DNA of 64,000 bases from Paracrocinitomix mangrovi (GTDB lineage Bacteria > Bacteroidota > Bacteroidia > Flavobacteriales_D > Crocinitomicaceae), in assembly GCF_019740355.2 (NCBI RefSeq), contig NZ_CP091819.1, positions 434,001 through 498,000 on the forward strand, written 5' to 3'. Below the pieces are notes generated by a model. It did no database searches. It was not told the origin of the DNA and was given only the letters and a program-made list of their open reading frames with translations. Made by a program: the position numbers and the translations under genes. Below are positions 1-9,933 of this stretch, in pieces (within the stretch, counting starts at the first letter, position 1; the number at the start of each line of letters is the position of its first letter).

Positions 1-533
1 GGGATTGTCAAAATTGCTATCAAATAGGGATGGAAAGTTTTAAAGATTTAAGTGAGCCTTTAGATATTCCTTTTGACGGAACAAGAAGAAGAGAGCATGC
101 AGATATGGCTAAATTGTTTGGTATTGATTTAAGTGAGCACAAAGAACCTCATGATTATCCTGTTACAGAGAATTACAGTTATCAAAAAATAGATAATGAA
201 AGTGGAAGCTGTACAAATGCTATTTTGCAGTTTTTGGACACCAAGTATTTGTTAATCAATAGAATGAAAACTATACACGAACCAAGTATGGCCGGTGCAA
301 GTCAGTTTAACTCAGGATTAGTTGAGGGAGATGTTTTGGTTTTTGATGTAGAGAAAGCAAAATTATTGGGTGGATTCACTGTGAGTTCTCAAAATGATCA
401 AAACGTTCAAACTTCTTCGGGTAGAGATATTGAAAATGTACGTGCCGATTTGGAAATGAATGTTCAGGGGGTAATAAGAGATAAGTTTAAAAAATTAACT
501 CCTTCTTTGGAAGGTGAGAGCTTTGAGTTTTAA
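1..533 (+). CDS. C-terminal part of an unrecognised protein (5' end outside window)
   Basis: The reading frame is open from base 3 without a stop, so the first ATG (base 30) is probably internal and the gene begins before the window. The residues before that Met include a CxxC pair (Cys-Gln-Asn-Cys). The visible ~176 residues are soluble and acidic, with no hydrophobic segment and no motif I recognise. The TAA stop overlaps the ATG of the aldehyde dehydrogenase by one base (TAATG), so the two are probably co-transcribed and translationally coupled. A role linked to the same catabolic pathway is only an inference from this coupling. Confidence 0.6.
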   Translation, partial: DCQNCYQIGMESFKDLSEPLDIPFDGTRRREHADMAKLFGIDLSEHKEPHDYPVTENYSYQKIDNESGSCTNAILQFLDTKYLLINRMKTIHEPSMAGASQFNSGLVEGDVLVFDVEKAKLLGGFTVSSQNDQNVQTSSGRDIENVRADLEMNVQGVIRDKFKKLTPSLEGESFEF

Positions 534-2053
534 TGCAAATTCACGGTAAAAATCATATAGGATTTCAATTAAAGGCCTCAGGAGATAAAACTTTCAAAAC
601 TTTTGATCCTGAAAGCAATGCTGATAATGAATGGATCTTTCATGAAGCAATTGAAAGTGAAATAAATGAAGCTGTATCTCTTGCTAAAAAAGCTTTTTCA
701 CTGTTTAAAAATATTGCTGATTCAAAAAGAGCAACGTTTTTACGAAAAATCGCGGAGAACATTGAAAATCTGGGTGATGAGCTTTTGACCGTATATTCTA
801 AAGAATCTGGTTTACCAACTTCAAGAGCTAAAATTGAAAGACAAAGAACATGCAATCAACTAAGGATGTTTGTAGATTTCATTGAATCTGACAATTGGCG
901 AGAAACAATATTTGAAGAAGCGATTCCCGAAAGATCACCGAATCCAAAACCATCTTTATTAAAAACATATAAACCTTTAGGGCCGGTTGTGGTTTTTGGC
1001 GCCAGTAATTTTCCGTTTGCTTATTCTACTGCAGGAGGTGATACGGCCAGCGCTTTAGCCTCTGGATGTCCGGTAATTGTTAAGGGACACCCAATGCACG
1101 CGGGCACAGGGAGTTTGGTTGCAGATATGATAATTAAAGCAGCGAAAGAAACAGGAATGCCTGAAGGAGTTTTTTCTAATTTACAAAGCAGTGGAATAGA
1201 AGTAGGGCAAATGCTTCTGAATCATCCGGGAATCAAAGCAGTTGGATTTACTGGTAGTATAAGAGGAGGAAGGGCTTTGATGGATTTAGCTGCCAAAAGA
1301 GCAGAACCAATTCCTGTTTTTGCAGAAATGGGAAGCATAAATCCTGTGTTTATTTCACCGGATAGCATTAGTTACGAGTCAGATAAATGGATAGAGATTA
1401 TTACAAAGTCAGTGCTTTCGGGTACAGGTCAGTTTTGTACTAACCCAGGTTTAATCATTGGGATTGATTCGGAAGAATTAATGCGGTTTGCCAAGAAACT
1501 GGCAAGTACTGTTGCAGATGAGAATGCTTCAGTTATGTTGAATCCATCCATTCAAAAATCTTATAATAATCTAAGAGAACAGGCCTTAAAACAATCTGAA
1601 GTAATCCAACTGACAGCTGAAGGGAAAGTTCCGGCTAATTATGCTTGTCAGACAATTGCTACAGTTAAGGCAGAAGAGTTTATTAAGAATCCAACATTAA
1701 GGCATGAGGTTTTTGGACCCTATTCAATTGTTGTTCGAGCTAAAGATAAAAGCGAGTTGATTGAACTTATTCAAAATCTTGAAGGTCAGTTAACAGGAAC
1801 TTTGATCTTGCAGAAAAATGAATATGATAAATACAAAGAACTGGTCAGTGTTCTAGAAGATAGAGTAGGTAGGGTTATTTTTAATGGAGTTCCAACAGGG
1901 GTAGAAGTAACTGCTGCAATGACACATGGCGGACCTTATCCTGCTTCTTCAGACTCAAGGTTTACGGCTGTTGGTGTGTATTCAATAAAAAGATGGTTAA
2001 GACCGGTTACTTATCAGAATTTTCCTACAGAATTATTACCACTTAACGATTAG
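533..2053 (+). CDS. NADP-dependent aldehyde dehydrogenase, alpha-ketoglutarate semialdehyde dehydrogenase type
   Basis: Cytoplasmic aldehyde dehydrogenase of 506 residues. The sequence shows the general base Glu at about residue 265 (AEMGSINP) and the catalytic Cys at about residue 302 (GTGQFCTNPG). The FGASNFPFAYS stretch and the C-terminal GVPTGVEVT and HGGPYPASSD stretches are typical of the alpha-ketoglutarate semialdehyde (2,5-dioxovalerate) dehydrogenase subfamily, which oxidises this semialdehyde to 2-oxoglutarate in hydroxyproline, pentose or aldarate catabolism. No other gene of those pathways is in view, so the substrate is inferred from family resemblance. It starts at the stop of the upstream gene and its last 18 bases overlap the convergent TonB receptor gene. 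Confidence 0.85.
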   Translation: MQIHGKNHIGFQLKASGDKTFKTFDPESNADNEWIFHEAIESEINEAVSLAKKAFSLFKNIADSKRATFLRKIAENIENLGDELLTVYSKESGLPTSRAKIERQRTCNQLRMFVDFIESDNWRETIFEEAIPERSPNPKPSLLKTYKPLGPVVVFGASNFPFAYSTAGGDTASALASGCPVIVKGHPMHAGTGSLVADMIIKAAKETGMPEGVFSNLQSSGIEVGQMLLNHPGIKAVGFTGSIRGGRALMDLAAKRAEPIPVFAEMGSINPVFISPDSISYESDKWIEIITKSVLSGTGQFCTNPGLIIGIDSEELMRFAKKLASTVADENASVMLNPSIQKSYNNLREQALKQSEVIQLTAEGKVPANYACQTIATVKAEEFIKNPTLRHEVFGPYSIVVRAKDKSELIELIQNLEGQLTGTLILQKNEYDKYKELVSVLEDRVGRVIFNGVPTGVEVTAAMTHGGPYPASSDSRFTAVGVYSIKRWLRPVTYQNFPTELLPLND

Positions 2054-4723
2054 TCGTAAGTTTAGCCTACGTCCGGTGAGGTGGTTAGGAATGGCATAAT
2101 ATCTTGCACTAACATCTTGTAACCATTGATAGGAAATTACATTGTTTATCCCTAACAAATTAAAGGCATCCAAACTAACCGTTAGCTGATCAAGTTTGTT
2201 AAAGAATTTTTTATCCTTCACTTTGTCCTTGTTCTGCGGATTAATAAAGTCATACATAAATCCAAGATCAACTCTAAAATAACTGTCAGTTCTCAATACG
2301 TCTTTGTATCGCTCATAGGTAGGAGGACCATAAGGAAGTGGTGTTCCAAACAGAAGGTTTACAGACACTTTAAAGTCCGGTACTCTTGGCATGTGGTCCT
2401 GGAAAAACAAAGAGAATGTGAATGTTTGATCCGTTGGTCTTGGAATATAACCCGGAGATTGTAAAATGGAATCTGTAGCTATGCTGTTAAAAGTATATCC
2501 CTGAATAATAGTATCTCCATCAGAATTCAGATAGATATAATAGTCGTCATTCTTAATGTCTTCAGCCGTTTTAAGAAAACCAACCCTGAAAAATGACTCA
2601 ACTCCTTTAATGAATTCGCCGTGAATTTTTGCATCTAAACCATATGCATAAGCAACTGCACTATTTTCACCGTAATACCTGATTCTGACATTGTCAATTT
2701 CATAAGGAACAACATCCCACATGTATTTGTAATAAGCTTCGGTAACAAACTTAAATGGACGGTTCCACATTTTGAAATACACATCCATTCCTAAAACATT
2801 GTGAAATGATTTTTGAGATACCACATCAGGATTTATAGTTCCCAAAATACCTCTCATTGTCCTGTACAATGGTGGTTGATAGTAAAGTCCACTTGCAAAT
2901 CTAAACTTCATGTTACGTCTTGTAACCGTTGAATCCTCATTTAAAATGTAAGATCTAGGGGTATAGGTCATGCTCAATCTAGGAGTGATCCAATATTCTT
3001 CATTGTAAGTTCTGAATCCTCCTCTTGTTCCCAGGGTCATTGAGAATTTAGCGGGGCTATCAGCTAATGTATCTGTTTTATAGATAAAGTACTTAGTAGA
3101 ATCATTTTTGATCTTCTTTTTAAGTGAGAGTGGTTTTGATTTGAATCGAACCCAGTTTTGAGTAAACTGATAATGCGCCGTAAAACGATAAGTTTCAACT
3201 CTATTGTCTTGTTTAATTACCTCTTGTAATTCTATTTCATCAGGGTTTCCAATAGGCAATGAGTATCCTGCAGAATCTATCATGTGCCATTCACTTAAAA
3301 CATCATTGAACAATTCATATTGCGCTTTAGCTCCCCAACGCATTTCCCCAAAAGTTGTCATGATTTCACCATTAATTAGCTTAAGAGATTTGCGTTTGGT
3401 GGTGTACTTTGAATTCATGTAGACATTACCAATCCACACATTCAGGTCGTTTCTTCCGTGATCTAAAAATCCTCCAACACCAACGTTGCTTGTAGAATCA
3501 CCAAATTCTTCTTTAGAAGGATCTGTTTCTAATTGATTGATCCAGTACTGTCCTAAAATATCAAAGTGCTCACTTTCAATTGAATGGAAAACAGAAGCGA
3601 TAAAATCTGTTTTCAAGTTTTTGTTTTTACGCCATTCAACACCTGTGGCAGCTGTAAACGTCTGGAATTTGGTTTCTTCTTGTCCTTCATAAAATACTCT
3701 CAATTGATATGCTTCATTCACTGTTCCCCAATTGGTGAGTCTGGTAGTAGGGACAAAACGATAATTGTTATTTGAGTAATGACCAAGTAATATCAACTTT
3801 GTATAACTGTCAGGACTGTTATAATTCAAGTAATAATTGGTAAGAACTTGATAATCAAAGAATGTTGGGTTGTAATCCCCCTGAGTTGGTAAAGCACTTA
3901 AAATATAACTGTTTGCCCTGTATCTGGCTCCGGTTATATAATTGAATCTTTTGTTTTTAGAAACGCCCTCAATATGAGCCTGACCGCCCATTAAACTTGC
4001 TTGTGCACTTCCTCCAAAATTCAACGGTTCTCTGTACTTTATATCTAAAACAGAAGAAAGTTTATCTCCGTAATAGGCATCAAAACCACCTGCAGAAAAG
4101 GAGATGTTTTCAACAAATGCTGAATTGATAAAACTTAAACCTTCTTGCTGTCCTGAACGAACCAAAAATGGTCTGTAAATCTGAATTCCATTGACATAAA
4201 TAAGGTTTTCATCATAATTTCCTCCACGAACGTTGTAATTAGCTGTGAGTTCATTGTTGGATGAAACTCCCAATCCTACCATTTTGATGTAATCTTCGGC
4301 ATTACCCTGGACACTGGTAATTCTAAACAAGTCAACATGAGGTAATTTATCAATGAAATCACCAGTTGGTCCACCAACTACGGTTACTTTGGTTAATACA
4401 TTGTCATCTAAGATGAACTTACCAAGATGAATATCAACAGAATCTACAGTAACTTCTGTCAATAAATTCTCTGTTCCGGCAAATCTTGCTCTTATAATGT
4501 AAGTGTCGTTTGGAGGCAGTTCTAGTGTAAAGTCACCTAATGCATTTGTAAGTGCTTGAGAACCCTGGATTCCGTCTACTTTGATTTTTACTCTTTCTAT
4601 CCCGTTTCCTTCAGTATCAACAATATTACCTTTTACCTTGATTTTTTGGGCAAAGATGGTTGCGTTAAGGCAAATGAACAGTATGGAAAGTAGTTTTCTC
4701 AAATCAGGCTGTAAATGTATCAA
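2036..4723 (-). CDS. TonB-dependent outer-membrane receptor with carboxypeptidase-regulatory-like domain
   Basis: 895 residues. An N-terminal signal sequence ending near ATIFAQ is followed by a carboxypeptidase-regulatory-like beta domain at about residues 25-110 (GNIVDTEGNGIERVKIKV). A plug domain follows (about 115-235, with GGNYDENLIYVNGIQIYRP), then a long beta-barrel region rich in alternating aromatic residues, ending in LRLIVKW with a terminal aromatic. The protein should sit in the outer membrane and import a ligand using TonB energy. It resembles Bacteroidota receptors that lack a SusD partner; no SusD gene is adjacent. The ligand cannot be told from sequence. The gene converges on the aldehyde dehydrogenase with an 18-base overlap. 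Confidence 0.9.
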   Translation of the reverse strand: MIHLQPDLRKLLSILFICLNATIFAQKIKVKGNIVDTEGNGIERVKIKVDGIQGSQALTNALGDFTLELPPNDTYIIRARFAGTENLLTEVTVDSVDIHLGKFILDDNVLTKVTVVGGPTGDFIDKLPHVDLFRITSVQGNAEDYIKMVGLGVSSNNELTANYNVRGGNYDENLIYVNGIQIYRPFLVRSGQQEGLSFINSAFVENISFSAGGFDAYYGDKLSSVLDIKYREPLNFGGSAQASLMGGQAHIEGVSKNKRFNYITGARYRANSYILSALPTQGDYNPTFFDYQVLTNYYLNYNSPDSYTKLILLGHYSNNNYRFVPTTRLTNWGTVNEAYQLRVFYEGQEETKFQTFTAATGVEWRKNKNLKTDFIASVFHSIESEHFDILGQYWINQLETDPSKEEFGDSTSNVGVGGFLDHGRNDLNVWIGNVYMNSKYTTKRKSLKLINGEIMTTFGEMRWGAKAQYELFNDVLSEWHMIDSAGYSLPIGNPDEIELQEVIKQDNRVETYRFTAHYQFTQNWVRFKSKPLSLKKKIKNDSTKYFIYKTDTLADSPAKFSMTLGTRGGFRTYNEEYWITPRLSMTYTPRSYILNEDSTVTRRNMKFRFASGLYYQPPLYRTMRGILGTINPDVVSQKSFHNVLGMDVYFKMWNRPFKFVTEAYYKYMWDVVPYEIDNVRIRYYGENSAVAYAYGLDAKIHGEFIKGVESFFRVGFLKTAEDIKNDDYYIYLNSDGDTIIQGYTFNSIATDSILQSPGYIPRPTDQTFTFSLFFQDHMPRVPDFKVSVNLLFGTPLPYGPPTYERYKDVLRTDSYFRVDLGFMYDFINPQNKDKVKDKKFFNKLDQLTVSLDAFNLLGINNVISYQWLQDVSARYYAIPNHLTGRRLNLRLIVKW

Positions 4724-4840
4724 TTCAGCTGCAAAACAAAACGCAATGTTTTCTACAATATTTTAAAAGAGTCCACAATATGATTGATAAATTGTTAATA
4801 TTCTTTTGGTTTTCTGCGTTTAAGGTCTTGATATCTCTAT

Positions 4841-4848
4841 TATTTTTG
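4841..4848 (+). promoter_or_regulatory. Candidate -7 box for parE
   Basis: TATTTTTG fits the Bacteroidota TAnnTTTG element. A weak TTTA lies 18 bases upstream in the -33 position. Transcription would begin about 4855, some 45 bases before the ATG at 4900. Confidence 0.4.
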
Positions 4849-4899
4849 TTGATATGGCAGCCTTCATAGTATTTTGAAGGCATATTGAAATTTGAGAAG

Positions 4900-6756
4900 A
4901 TGGCAGAAAACAATCAAACCAACTATACAGAAGATAACATCCGGTCACTTGATTGGAAGGAGCATATCAGGTTAAGACCGGGTATGTATATCGGAAAGCT
5001 AGGTGATGGAGGAGCAGCAGATGATGGGATTTACGTTTTAGTGAAAGAGGTGATGGACAATTCAATAGATGAGTTTGTCATGGGTAACGGAAAACGTATC
5101 AATGTCAAAATCAAAGATGGAGTGGTCAGTATTAGGGATTTCGGACGTGGAATTCCATTGGGTAAAGTAATTGATTGTGTTTCCAAAATAAATACTGGGG
5201 GAAAATACGATTCAAAGGCTTTTAAAAAGTCGGTTGGATTAAATGGGGTAGGTACTAAGGCAGTTAACGCATTGTCAACTCATTTTTTAGTTGAATCATA
5301 CAGGGATGGAGAGCGAAAAAGAGCTTCTTTTAAAGATGGTGAACTGGTTGAGGATGAAAAAGTTGATAAAACAGATGAGAGAAATGGTACTTACATTGAG
5401 TTTAAACCGGATGAAACCATTTTCAAAAATTACAAATTCAGGGTTCAGTACTTACAAAAACTTTTCTGGAATTATTGTTACTTAAACAGGGGATTGGCCA
5501 TTTATTTTAATGGTGAAAAGTACATGTCAGAAAATGGATTACAAGATCTATTAGAAGACAATATGGAGAGTGATCCTTTGTATCCTATCATCCATCTAGA
5601 GGGAGAAGATATAGAAGTAGCCATTACGCACGTAAGAAGTTACGGTGAAAATTATTATTCATTCGTTAATGGACAGCACACAACACAAGGAGGAACGCAT
5701 CTAAGTGAATTTAGAGGTGCTGTTGCCAAAGTGATTAAGGAGTTTTTTGGAAAAAACTATGATGCTGTGGATATTCGTCAGTCAATGGTTGCAGCAGTTT
5801 CAGTGAAAGTTATAGAGCCTGTTTTTGAGTCTCAAACTAAAACAAAATTAGGGTCACAAGAAATTGAACCAGGAGGAACTTCAATGAGAGCCTTTATAGG
5901 AGATTTCTTAAAAACAAAACTGGACAATTATCTACATAAAAATCCAAAGACTGCGGAGATCATGGAAAGAAAGATCAAGCAATCTGAGAAAGAGCGTAAA
6001 GAATTGTCCGGAATTAGAAAATTGGCCAGAGAGAGAGCGAAGAAGGCAAGTTTGCACAATAAGAAGTTAAGAGATTGTAGAGTGCATTACAACGATAATA
6101 AAGATGATAGATACAAGGAGTCTAGTATTTTTATTACAGAAGGTGATTCTGCAAGTGGATCTATTACAAAATCAAGAAATGTAAACACGCAAGCAGTCTT
6201 TAGTTTAAGGGGGAAACCTCTAAATTCTTACGGTTTGACTAAAAAAGTAGTTTATGAAAACGAAGAGTTTAACTTGCTTCAGGCGGCTTTAAACATTGAA
6301 GATGGAATTGAGGGGTTGAGATATAATAAAGTGATAATTGCTACAGATGCGGATGTAGATGGTATGCACATCAGACTATTACTGTTGACTTTCTTTTTAC
6401 AGTTTTTTCCTGAATTAGTAAGAGATGGTCACGTTTACATACTGCAAACACCTTTGTTTAGAGTTAGAAACAAAAAAGAAACTAGATATTGCTATACTGA
6501 AGAAGAAAGATTAAAGGCGCTAGATGAATTAGGGAAAAATCCTGAAATTACCAGATTTAAAGGGTTGGGAGAGATTTCGCCGGATGAATTCAAGAATTTT
6601 ATTGGAGAAGATATTCGTTTAGATCCTGTATTAATTGGGCAGGATGCTAAAATTGATGATGTGTTAAGTTTCTACATGGGTAAAAACACGCCAACCAGAC
6701 AGGATTTTATCATAGACAACCTAAGGGTAGAAGAATCGGTAGAGGAGTTAGATTAA
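4900..6756 (+). CDS. parE: DNA topoisomerase IV subunit B
   Basis: ATPase subunit of topoisomerase IV, which decatenates chromosomes together with ParC (11206). The GHKL ATPase motifs are visible: [19 protein letters not shown] and [15 protein letters not shown] transducer domain follows, and then a TOPRIM domain with EGDSASGS and [10 protein letters not shown], where the acidic residues bind Mg2+. At 618 residues it is the short ParE form, without the insertion found in some GyrB proteins. I place the start at the ATG at 4900 (MAENNQ) rather than the TTG at 4885. The overlapping parC gene lies 4.4 kb downstream on the same strand, with four other genes between them. Confidence 0.9.
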   Translation: MAENNQTNYTEDNIRSLDWKEHIRLRPGMYIGKLGDGGAADDGIYVLVKEVMDNSIDEFVMGNGKRINVKIKDGVVSIRDFGRGIPLGKVIDCVSKINTGGKYDSKAFKKSVGLNGVGTKAVNALSTHFLVESYRDGERKRASFKDGELVEDEKVDKTDERNGTYIEFKPDETIFKNYKFRVQYLQKLFWNYCYLNRGLAIYFNGEKYMSENGLQDLLEDNMESDPLYPIIHLEGEDIEVAITHVRSYGENYYSFVNGQHTTQGGTHLSEFRGAVAKVIKEFFGKNYDAVDIRQSMVAAVSVKVIEPVFESQTKTKLGSQEIEPGGTSMRAFIGDFLKTKLDNYLHKNPKTAEIMERKIKQSEKERKELSGIRKLARERAKKASLHNKKLRDCRVHYNDNKDDRYKESSIFITEGDSASGSITKSRNVNTQAVFSLRGKPLNSYGLTKKVVYENEEFNLLQAALNIEDGIEGLRYNKVIIATDADVDGMHIRLLLLTFFLQFFPELVRDGHVYILQTPLFRVRNKKETRYCYTEEERLKALDELGKNPEITRFKGLGEISPDEFKNFIGEDIRLDPVLIGQDAKIDDVLSFYMGKNTPTRQDFIIDNLRVEESVEELD

Positions 6757-6782
6757 TGGTTTAAATAAATTTATTTAAATAA

Positions 6783-7496
6783 TTGAATATTATTAAGTTA
6801 CATGTTTTAATATTATTATTTGTTACCGGCTTTTTCACTTTGGAATTGAAAGCTCAAGAGCAAGGAGAAGTGAATTTTCTGGTAGATGTTGATAATGGGT
6901 ATTTTGAGATTGTTGTAAATGATACAATGTATCTAAAAATCTACAAATGTACCTTACCTGTTGGGCATCATAGAGCCAAAGTTTGGTCTCCTGGTTATTC
7001 AGTAAAAGAGGTTGAATTTGACGTAAAAGCTGGTGAAGTGACCAAGCAATATGTTGAAATGGAAGTAACTTCTAACAGAAAGCAGTTCGAATCTGAGTAT
7101 AAAGATTACCGAATGAAATTTCACAAGTCGCTTACAGTTCCAGGTTCTGCCACACTTGCTGTTGGTGTAACTTCTGCATTTTTAATGATGAAAGCGTATG
7201 ATACCAAGCAACAAGTTTATTCAAATATTAAAGACTACTTTAATGCGCCAACTTATTATGAAGCAGTAACATATAGGCAAAATATTGAAGATTTAAATAG
7301 AAAGTACAATGCTTTACGCTTCTCATTTTACACTGGTTTAGGATTGACGTTGGCGGGTACAGTAACTACAATTATTACTTATAAGAAATTTAAAAAGAAC
7401 TATACAGAGCCTACGTTTAACCCAGAAAGTCCTTTTAAAGATAGGTTTTCACTAAATGTTGGTCCTACAGCTTTTTCACTTTCCTTCAAAATCTAA
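6783..7496 (+). CDS. Exported PEGA-like domain protein, TTG start
   Basis: 237 residues. A hydrophobic signal peptide (LHVLILLFVTGFFTLELKAQ) precedes a PEGA-like beta domain at about residues 25-95, in which GHHRAKVWSPGYSV resembles the 'a short structure is mechanically elevated' repeat seen in surface proteins. Two hydrophobic segments lie near 115-130 and 180-200, so it may be membrane-anchored. An in-frame TAA lies immediately before the TTG at 6783, and the next ATG would remove the whole signal peptide, so TTG is the likely start. The stop abuts the next gene's ATG. Function unknown; envelope role inferred. Confidence 0.65.
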   Translation: MNIIKLHVLILLFVTGFFTLELKAQEQGEVNFLVDVDNGYFEIVVNDTMYLKIYKCTLPVGHHRAKVWSPGYSVKEVEFDVKAGEVTKQYVEMEVTSNRKQFESEYKDYRMKFHKSLTVPGSATLAVGVTSAFLMMKAYDTKQQVYSNIKDYFNAPTYYEAVTYRQNIEDLNRKYNALRFSFYTGLGLTLAGTVTTIITYKKFKKNYTEPTFNPESPFKDRFSLNVGPTAFSLSFKI

Positions 7497-7919
7497 ATGA
7501 AACATTTCATAATTGCCATATCGTTGATATTCTTGTCAAGTTCTTGCCTTAAAAAGATTGAGGAGGTTGAAACGGCTAATACCAATATTATGGATCCGGA
7601 TTATGCTGGAGGTCAATGGTTTGTTTATGATGATGTTTATACATTTACCAATTCAAACAATGATCAATTCGTGAAATTGGATTTCACTATTCCGGCTGAG
7701 AATGCACCTAAATTGAAACCTACATTTATTGATTTGGCTGTAAAGGTCAATGGAGGGAATTATATTTATACTTCTGTAAATATCAATACGCAAGGGGATT
7801 ATGATGGAAGTGTTGCTGTTGTTCCGCAGGGTGAAACAAACTATTGTGTTGAAATTGGCGTCTATGTAGAAGAAGAAGATTTAGTAATAAATTCATTTTC
7901 AGAGTGTAAATCACTATGA
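7497..7919 (+). CDS. Small lipoprotein of unknown function
   Basis: 140 residues with a lipoprotein signal: a short basic N-terminus, hydrophobic stretch IIAISLIFLSSSC and a lipobox Cys at residue 17. The mature part is acidic and probably beta-rich, with no recognised domain. It begins directly after the TAA of the PEGA-like gene, and its stop overlaps the start of the T9SS cargo gene by four bases (ATGA). The three genes therefore look like one transcription unit for cell-surface proteins. Confidence 0.65.
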   Translation: MKHFIIAISLIFLSSSCLKKIEEVETANTNIMDPDYAGGQWFVYDDVYTFTNSNNDQFVKLDFTIPAENAPKLKPTFIDLAVKVNGGNYIYTSVNINTQGDYDGSVAVVPQGETNYCVEIGVYVEEEDLVINSFSECKSL

Positions 7920-9709
7920 TGACCTTGATTCAATCTATAAAAAAAACCTTTTTAGTACTAGTTGTAATACTTTTAAGTAAAGGTGCCTCTGCCCAATATA
8001 CCTGGGGACAGCAACATTCTGGTTCGTATGATATGCATGCTGTTTATTTTGTAAATCACTTTGAAGGGTATTGTGGTGGACAAGGTGGATATCTCTTTAA
8101 AACACTTTCAGGTGGTAATGCAGGATGGACTCAAATATTTTCTCCTACTACCAATTTAATAACAGGCATTTATTTTTCTGATGCTAACAATGGTTTTATT
8201 GTTGATGATAATTCCTATATATATAAAACGAGTGACGGTGGAGTGACCTGGATAAATTCATATTCCGGTCAAGCTGGTGATGTAGCATATGCTATTAAAA
8301 AGTACGGAACAAGATTGTTTGTGCCGAGAGTTAATGAGATACTAATTTCAGATGATAATGGTGGTTCATGGTCTTCTGTGACGATAGCGTCTACTGGTTC
8401 AATTACAGATCTTTCATTTTCAGATGCTGATCATGGTTATTTTTGTGGAGTTGCGGGTGGTTTGGGTTATACTTCAGACGGTGGGAACACATGGATAGCT
8501 ATGTCCGGACCAGGTATCTATTCATCTTATCATTATAATTCAATTCACACATTTTCTCCAGATCACTTTATTTGTGTAGGAGATAATGGTGCTGTTTTTT
8601 CTACTATGGACGGTGGTGTAAGTTGGTCATTTCCATCTATTTCATTAGCAGGCTCTAGTTTGTATGATATTGAGTTTTATAATGCAACCAATGGATTAGC
8701 TGTAGGTCAAAATAACAATGTGCATTATTCAACAGACGGAGGAGTTACATGGACTCCGGCTCCAACATCTGTTTCATCTACTAGCTTTTTTGCATGTGAT
8801 CCAAGAACAGATGTGATCGCTTATATCTGTGGAACTAATGAAGAGATATGGCGTTCGCCAGCAGGAGTTGAAGATATTGCTGGTATTTCAATTTTAAGTC
8901 CCGATACTGTTTGTGTTGGAGAGCCTTTTAATTTGGTTTTCACATTTACTAATGTTGGTGGTGGTCCGTCATTTAATCCCGGATTCACAGTCTTGGCAGG
9001 TGGTAACTCTTTATTTGGTGATACCATAAATTGGGTAGGAACAGTTGATTCAGGTGATGTGATAACTTTTTCTACACAATTAGCAACATTAAATAATCCC
9101 GGAGATCAGTCTGTGATCATTTTTTCTACCGAACAAAATAATCAATCAAATAATGCCATTTTTGGAACAATAGTGGTGATGGAGCCGGATCCAACTACAG
9201 TTACTGGTTCAACTTATTTTTGTGTTGGAGACACCATTACTTTAGAAGCTGATGGAGGAATTGATTATACCTGGAGTTCAAATGTAGGCGGGTCTGATTA
9301 TAGCAATCCTATTCAAACCGTTTATCCTACATCTGATGAATATTATGATGTAAAGATTATTCAAGCTTATTGCACCGTTTTCGATACGGTCTTTGTGAAT
9401 CTGGATCCCGCTTGTGAAACGGATACAACAATGAATAATCAACCGGCTGGAAATTATACTTTTTCCCCCAACTTTGATGGAGTAAATGATTTTTTGGTGC
9501 TAGATTTTTTAAGCGCCTCTGTTCCTAATACAGTTAAAATATTTAATCGTTGGGGAAATGTGTTGTTTGAAACAGAGAATTATGATAACGAATCTGTTTT
9601 TTGGGACGGCACATATAGCGATCGTCCATCTCCAGTAGGTACCTATTATTTTGTCGCAGAAGCACAGAATTTAGGTGTGGTGAGGGGTTGGATTCAAATT
9701 GTAAAGTAA
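7916..9709 (+). CDS. T9SS type B cargo with YCF48/BNR-like beta-propeller
   Basis: 597 residues. A signal peptide ends near KGASAQ. Residues ~30-310 form a beta-propeller with repeated Asp-box-like turns (TSDGGVTW, SDDNGGSW, TSDGGNTW, TMDGGVSW, STDGGVTW), as in YCF48/BNR repeat proteins. Two Ig-like stretches follow (about 320-420 and 425-500). The last ~85 residues are a gliding-motility-associated C-terminal (type B sorting) domain, recognisable by FSPNFDGVNDF, VKIFNRWGNVLFE and PVGTYYFV. By established T9SS knowledge this domain directs export across the outer membrane. The substrate or ligand of the propeller is unknown. A clear terminator follows at 9852. Confidence 0.85.
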   Translation: MMTLIQSIKKTFLVLVVILLSKGASAQYTWGQQHSGSYDMHAVYFVNHFEGYCGGQGGYLFKTLSGGNAGWTQIFSPTTNLITGIYFSDANNGFIVDDNSYIYKTSDGGVTWINSYSGQAGDVAYAIKKYGTRLFVPRVNEILISDDNGGSWSSVTIASTGSITDLSFSDADHGYFCGVAGGLGYTSDGGNTWIAMSGPGIYSSYHYNSIHTFSPDHFICVGDNGAVFSTMDGGVSWSFPSISLAGSSLYDIEFYNATNGLAVGQNNNVHYSTDGGVTWTPAPTSVSSTSFFACDPRTDVIAYICGTNEEIWRSPAGVEDIAGISILSPDTVCVGEPFNLVFTFTNVGGGPSFNPGFTVLAGGNSLFGDTINWVGTVDSGDVITFSTQLATLNNPGDQSVIIFSTEQNNQSNNAIFGTIVVMEPDPTTVTGSTYFCVGDTITLEADGGIDYTWSSNVGGSDYSNPIQTVYPTSDEYYDVKIIQAYCTVFDTVFVNLDPACETDTTMNNQPAGNYTFSPNFDGVNDFLVLDFLSASVPNTVKIFNRWGNVLFETENYDNESVFWDGTYSDRPSPVGTYYFVAEAQNLGVVRGWIQIVK

Positions 9710-9851
9710 CGATCAGTTCTCTTTACGTACACTTTAATTCATTTTATATTCATTTAAATCAACAGGCTGTTTTTTGGTATGATTGTTTCAGCAATTATAT
9801 AAGATTAATCGCCAATTAATCTCATCATTTAATGATCGCATCAAATGGCAG

Positions 9852-9879
9852 CCTTCTCAGAGATGAGAAGGTTTTTTTT
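9852..9879 (+). terminator. Rho-independent terminator
   Basis: A perfect 8-bp stem (CCTTCTCA/TGAGAAGG) with GAGA tetraloop is followed by eight T residues. It closes the 6783-9709 gene group about 140 bases after the stop. The stretch from 9710 to 9851 shows nothing else. Confidence 0.85.
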
Positions 9880-9933
9880 GTGCTTAAAACAATCGATTTA
9901 GTCTATGCGAAAAACAACTATGTCGAATAATGA

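Noticed and set aside
4725-4913. A 62-codon minus-strand frame before parE
   Set aside because: It covers the parE promoter and the first parE codons, has no homology I recognise and no start context. Treated as chance.
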